DNA of 64,000 bases, from NCBI GenBank assembly GCA_013365325.1, contig JABVXV010000137.1, positions 1 through 64,000 on the forward strand, in the 5' to 3' direction. How positions within the stretch are numbered: the stretch's first letter is position 1; each line of letters opens with the position of its first letter. Below are positions 62,756 through 64,000 of this stretch, piece by piece. This stretch comes from Dipetalonema caudispina. Taxonomy: Eukaryota; Nematoda; Chromadorea; Rhabditida; Onchocercidae. The translations under genes were made by a program, and so were the position numbers. The notes beneath the pieces are model-generated. The model was given only the letters and a program-made list of their open reading frames with translations. It was not told the origin of the DNA and made no database searches.

Positions 62756-64000
62756 TTATTTCAATGAATAATTGGAATAAATGGTATCAAGAAATGGTGG
62801 TGGTTCAGAAGCTTTTTGAAATTTGGAACGTATTTCATCCACTGACCAGTTCACTTCCAATGGTTCCATTAGAATACTTCGAGTTTTCTTTCGAATTCGA
62901 ACACTACTACTGACTGTTGCTTCACGTTGTTGCAATGGTACATGTGGTCGTACGTCATTCTTCACGGATGTTGCAGTTACTTCAGTACTATTACACTTGT
63001 TAACTTCTTCTTTAATAGATGATTGCTTTGGTAATTTTGGTTGAATTCGATTAGCATTTGTGATCGCAACATTCCTGATCTCATTAACTGTTGAATAACG
63101 AAGTTCGGTGTTTGAAGTAATGGAAGTTTCTATCTTGCTATTACGGTTACGATTTTCTGGATTAGATCTGATTGTGATATCTTTAGAATTATTAGCGTCA
63201 GATTTATTGGAAATCGAATTAAGATCTACTACAGAAGTGCTATTCTGTTTCAGGTCTGATTTAAGTGGTGGTGATTGCCTGGATAACAGTTTTGATGCAG
63301 TAACTTCTGCGCTTCCAATACGTTCCGATGCACGTCGTACCAATAATTTATTGTGAGTGTTACTTGTACGAAGAATTGGTGATGCTATCACTGGCATCTG
63401 GAATAATTTTGTTTCTGATAATGCACCTTCTGTACCATGATAATATGTACTTGCATCATCAACATACCATATTTTACCATCCGGAAATGAATATTTACGA
63501 GTTACATTATCTCGTATACTTGATGGTCCAGGTTCGCTATTGTTATTTTCCGATTGACGTCTGAATGATTCACGTCGTGTTTGTGAAAGAAGAGACTCCT
63601 TACGACGTATTACCGGAGAATGTGAATTAGTTTCTAAATCTTTTCGTCTGGTTAATGGTGAACTCAGACTTTGTGCTTCCACTTCCCTTCGGCGTGGCGG
63701 AAGTGGTGAAGCAAAATGAATGCCTGAATCAATCATCGAATTTGGCGTCTTTCTTTGCACTACAGGACTTCTTTCGGCTCGTTTTGAACTACCCCTACGT
63801 AACAGAATCGGACTTTCCGGCATATCCGTTGGTACCAACGTTTGCAAGGTTGAATCAGAATGTAGCGATGCTGTACTTATTGTTGAACTTTTACGTGCTA
63901 ACACTGGACTTTCTGGATCAAATATAACAGACTTCCGGTTAGAAGAAGGACTACCTTCTAGTGTACATGATCGTCGAAGTGAAGCTGGACTTCCCTCAAT
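62756..64000 (-). CDS. C-terminal exon of a large Ser/Pro/Arg-rich protein (partial, runs off window)
   Basis: Not recognised. The minus-strand frame is open for 414 codons from the right edge of the window to the TAA at 62756-62758, with no intron. The N-terminal half has about ten Ser-Pro motifs followed within a few residues by Arg/Lys pairs, for example ESPVLARKSS, ESPILLRRGSS, RSPVVQRKT, SSPLTRRK and HSPVIRRKE. A less repetitive core follows (KYSFPDGKIWYVDDASTYYH), then an Asn/Ser-rich linker. The C-terminus is better conserved-looking: ILMEPLEVNWSVDEIRSKFQ, then EPPPFLDTIYSNYSLK. No membrane segment is visible. The composition suggests a disordered, phosphorylated regulatory or cytoskeletal tail. 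The start and main domains lie outside the window. An AATAAA overlaps the stop codon. Confidence 0.8.
   Translation of the reverse strand: MEGSPASLRRSCTLEGSPSSNRKSVIFDPESPVLARKSSTISTASLHSDSTLQTLVPTDMPESPILLRRGSSKRAERSPVVQRKTPNSMIDSGIHFASPLPPRRREVEAQSLSSPLTRRKDLETNSHSPVIRRKESLLSQTRRESFRRQSENNNSEPGPSSIRDNVTRKYSFPDGKIWYVDDASTYYHGTEGALSETKLFQMPVIASPILRTSNTHNKLLVRRASERIGSAEVTASKLLSRQSPPLKSDLKQNSTSVVDLNSISNKSDANNSKDITIRSNPENRNRNSKIETSITSNTELRYSTVNEIRNVAITNANRIQPKLPKQSSIKEEVNKCNSTEVTATSVKNDVRPHVPLQQREATVSSSVRIRKKTRSILMEPLEVNWSVDEIRSKFQKASEPPPFLDTIYSNYSLK

Overview
The window looks like nuclear DNA of a parasitic nematode, most probably a filarial or related spirurine worm. It is very AT-rich, and its introns mostly begin GTAAGT-like and end in short TTTTCAG/TTTTTAG acceptors with no obvious branch-point consensus. 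Acceptors placed just before start codons suggest spliced-leader trans-splicing. The species is an inference. I see no bacterial (Wolbachia-type) genes, rRNA, tRNA or CRISPR.

Layout. (1) 1-15.6 kb: TTA microsatellite at the edge. A minus-strand secreted M14A zinc carboxypeptidase (about 6.07-10.57 kb) follows, with a small unknown minus-strand gene downstream of it (2.34-3.41 kb). Two inverted copies of a roughly 650 bp element with terminal inverted repeats lie inside a carboxypeptidase intron (6.80-7.45 kb) and in the next intergenic region (14.30-14.97 kb). (2) 15.7-16.4 kb: plus-strand CRIPT, complete, 101 aa. (3) 20.4-27.8 kb: plus-strand bifunctional peptidylglycine alpha-amidating monooxygenase (PHM + PAL + membrane anchor), 15 exons, 765 aa, with every metal ligand I looked for present. 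(4) 30.9-44.15 kb: plus-strand subfamily III CHD remodeller (CHD7/kismet type), 25 exons, 2,734 aa. It has tandem chromodomains, a Snf2 ATPase and two BRK domains. (5) 47.1-48.9 kb: plus-strand five-exon gene of 209 aa that I do not recognise. (6) 53.6-56.1 kb: minus-strand plasmanylethanolamine desaturase (TMEM189/Kua), 286 aa. (7) 56.6-56.95 kb: a 9-bp minisatellite. (8) 60.8-61.05 kb: two likely minus-strand exons of an unidentified gene. (9) 62.76-64.0 kb: 3' terminal exon of a large minus-strand gene with repeated Ser-Pro/Arg-Arg motifs, cut by the window edge.

The genes are independent housekeeping, secretory and chromatin genes rather than one pathway. The amidating enzyme and the carboxypeptidase both act on secretory-route peptides, but that may be coincidence. 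I rebuilt exon chains by hand from splice sites and domain continuity. For CRIPT, PAM, CHD, the 209-aa gene and the desaturase the summed exon lengths are exact multiples of three, which supports those models.

I did not find a convincing new biological system. The most useful leads are the carboxypeptidase splice-site and active-site anomalies, the TIR element family, the stop-free 3n intron in the CHD gene, the tandem palindrome-bearing duplication upstream of the CHD gene, and the unrecognised genes.
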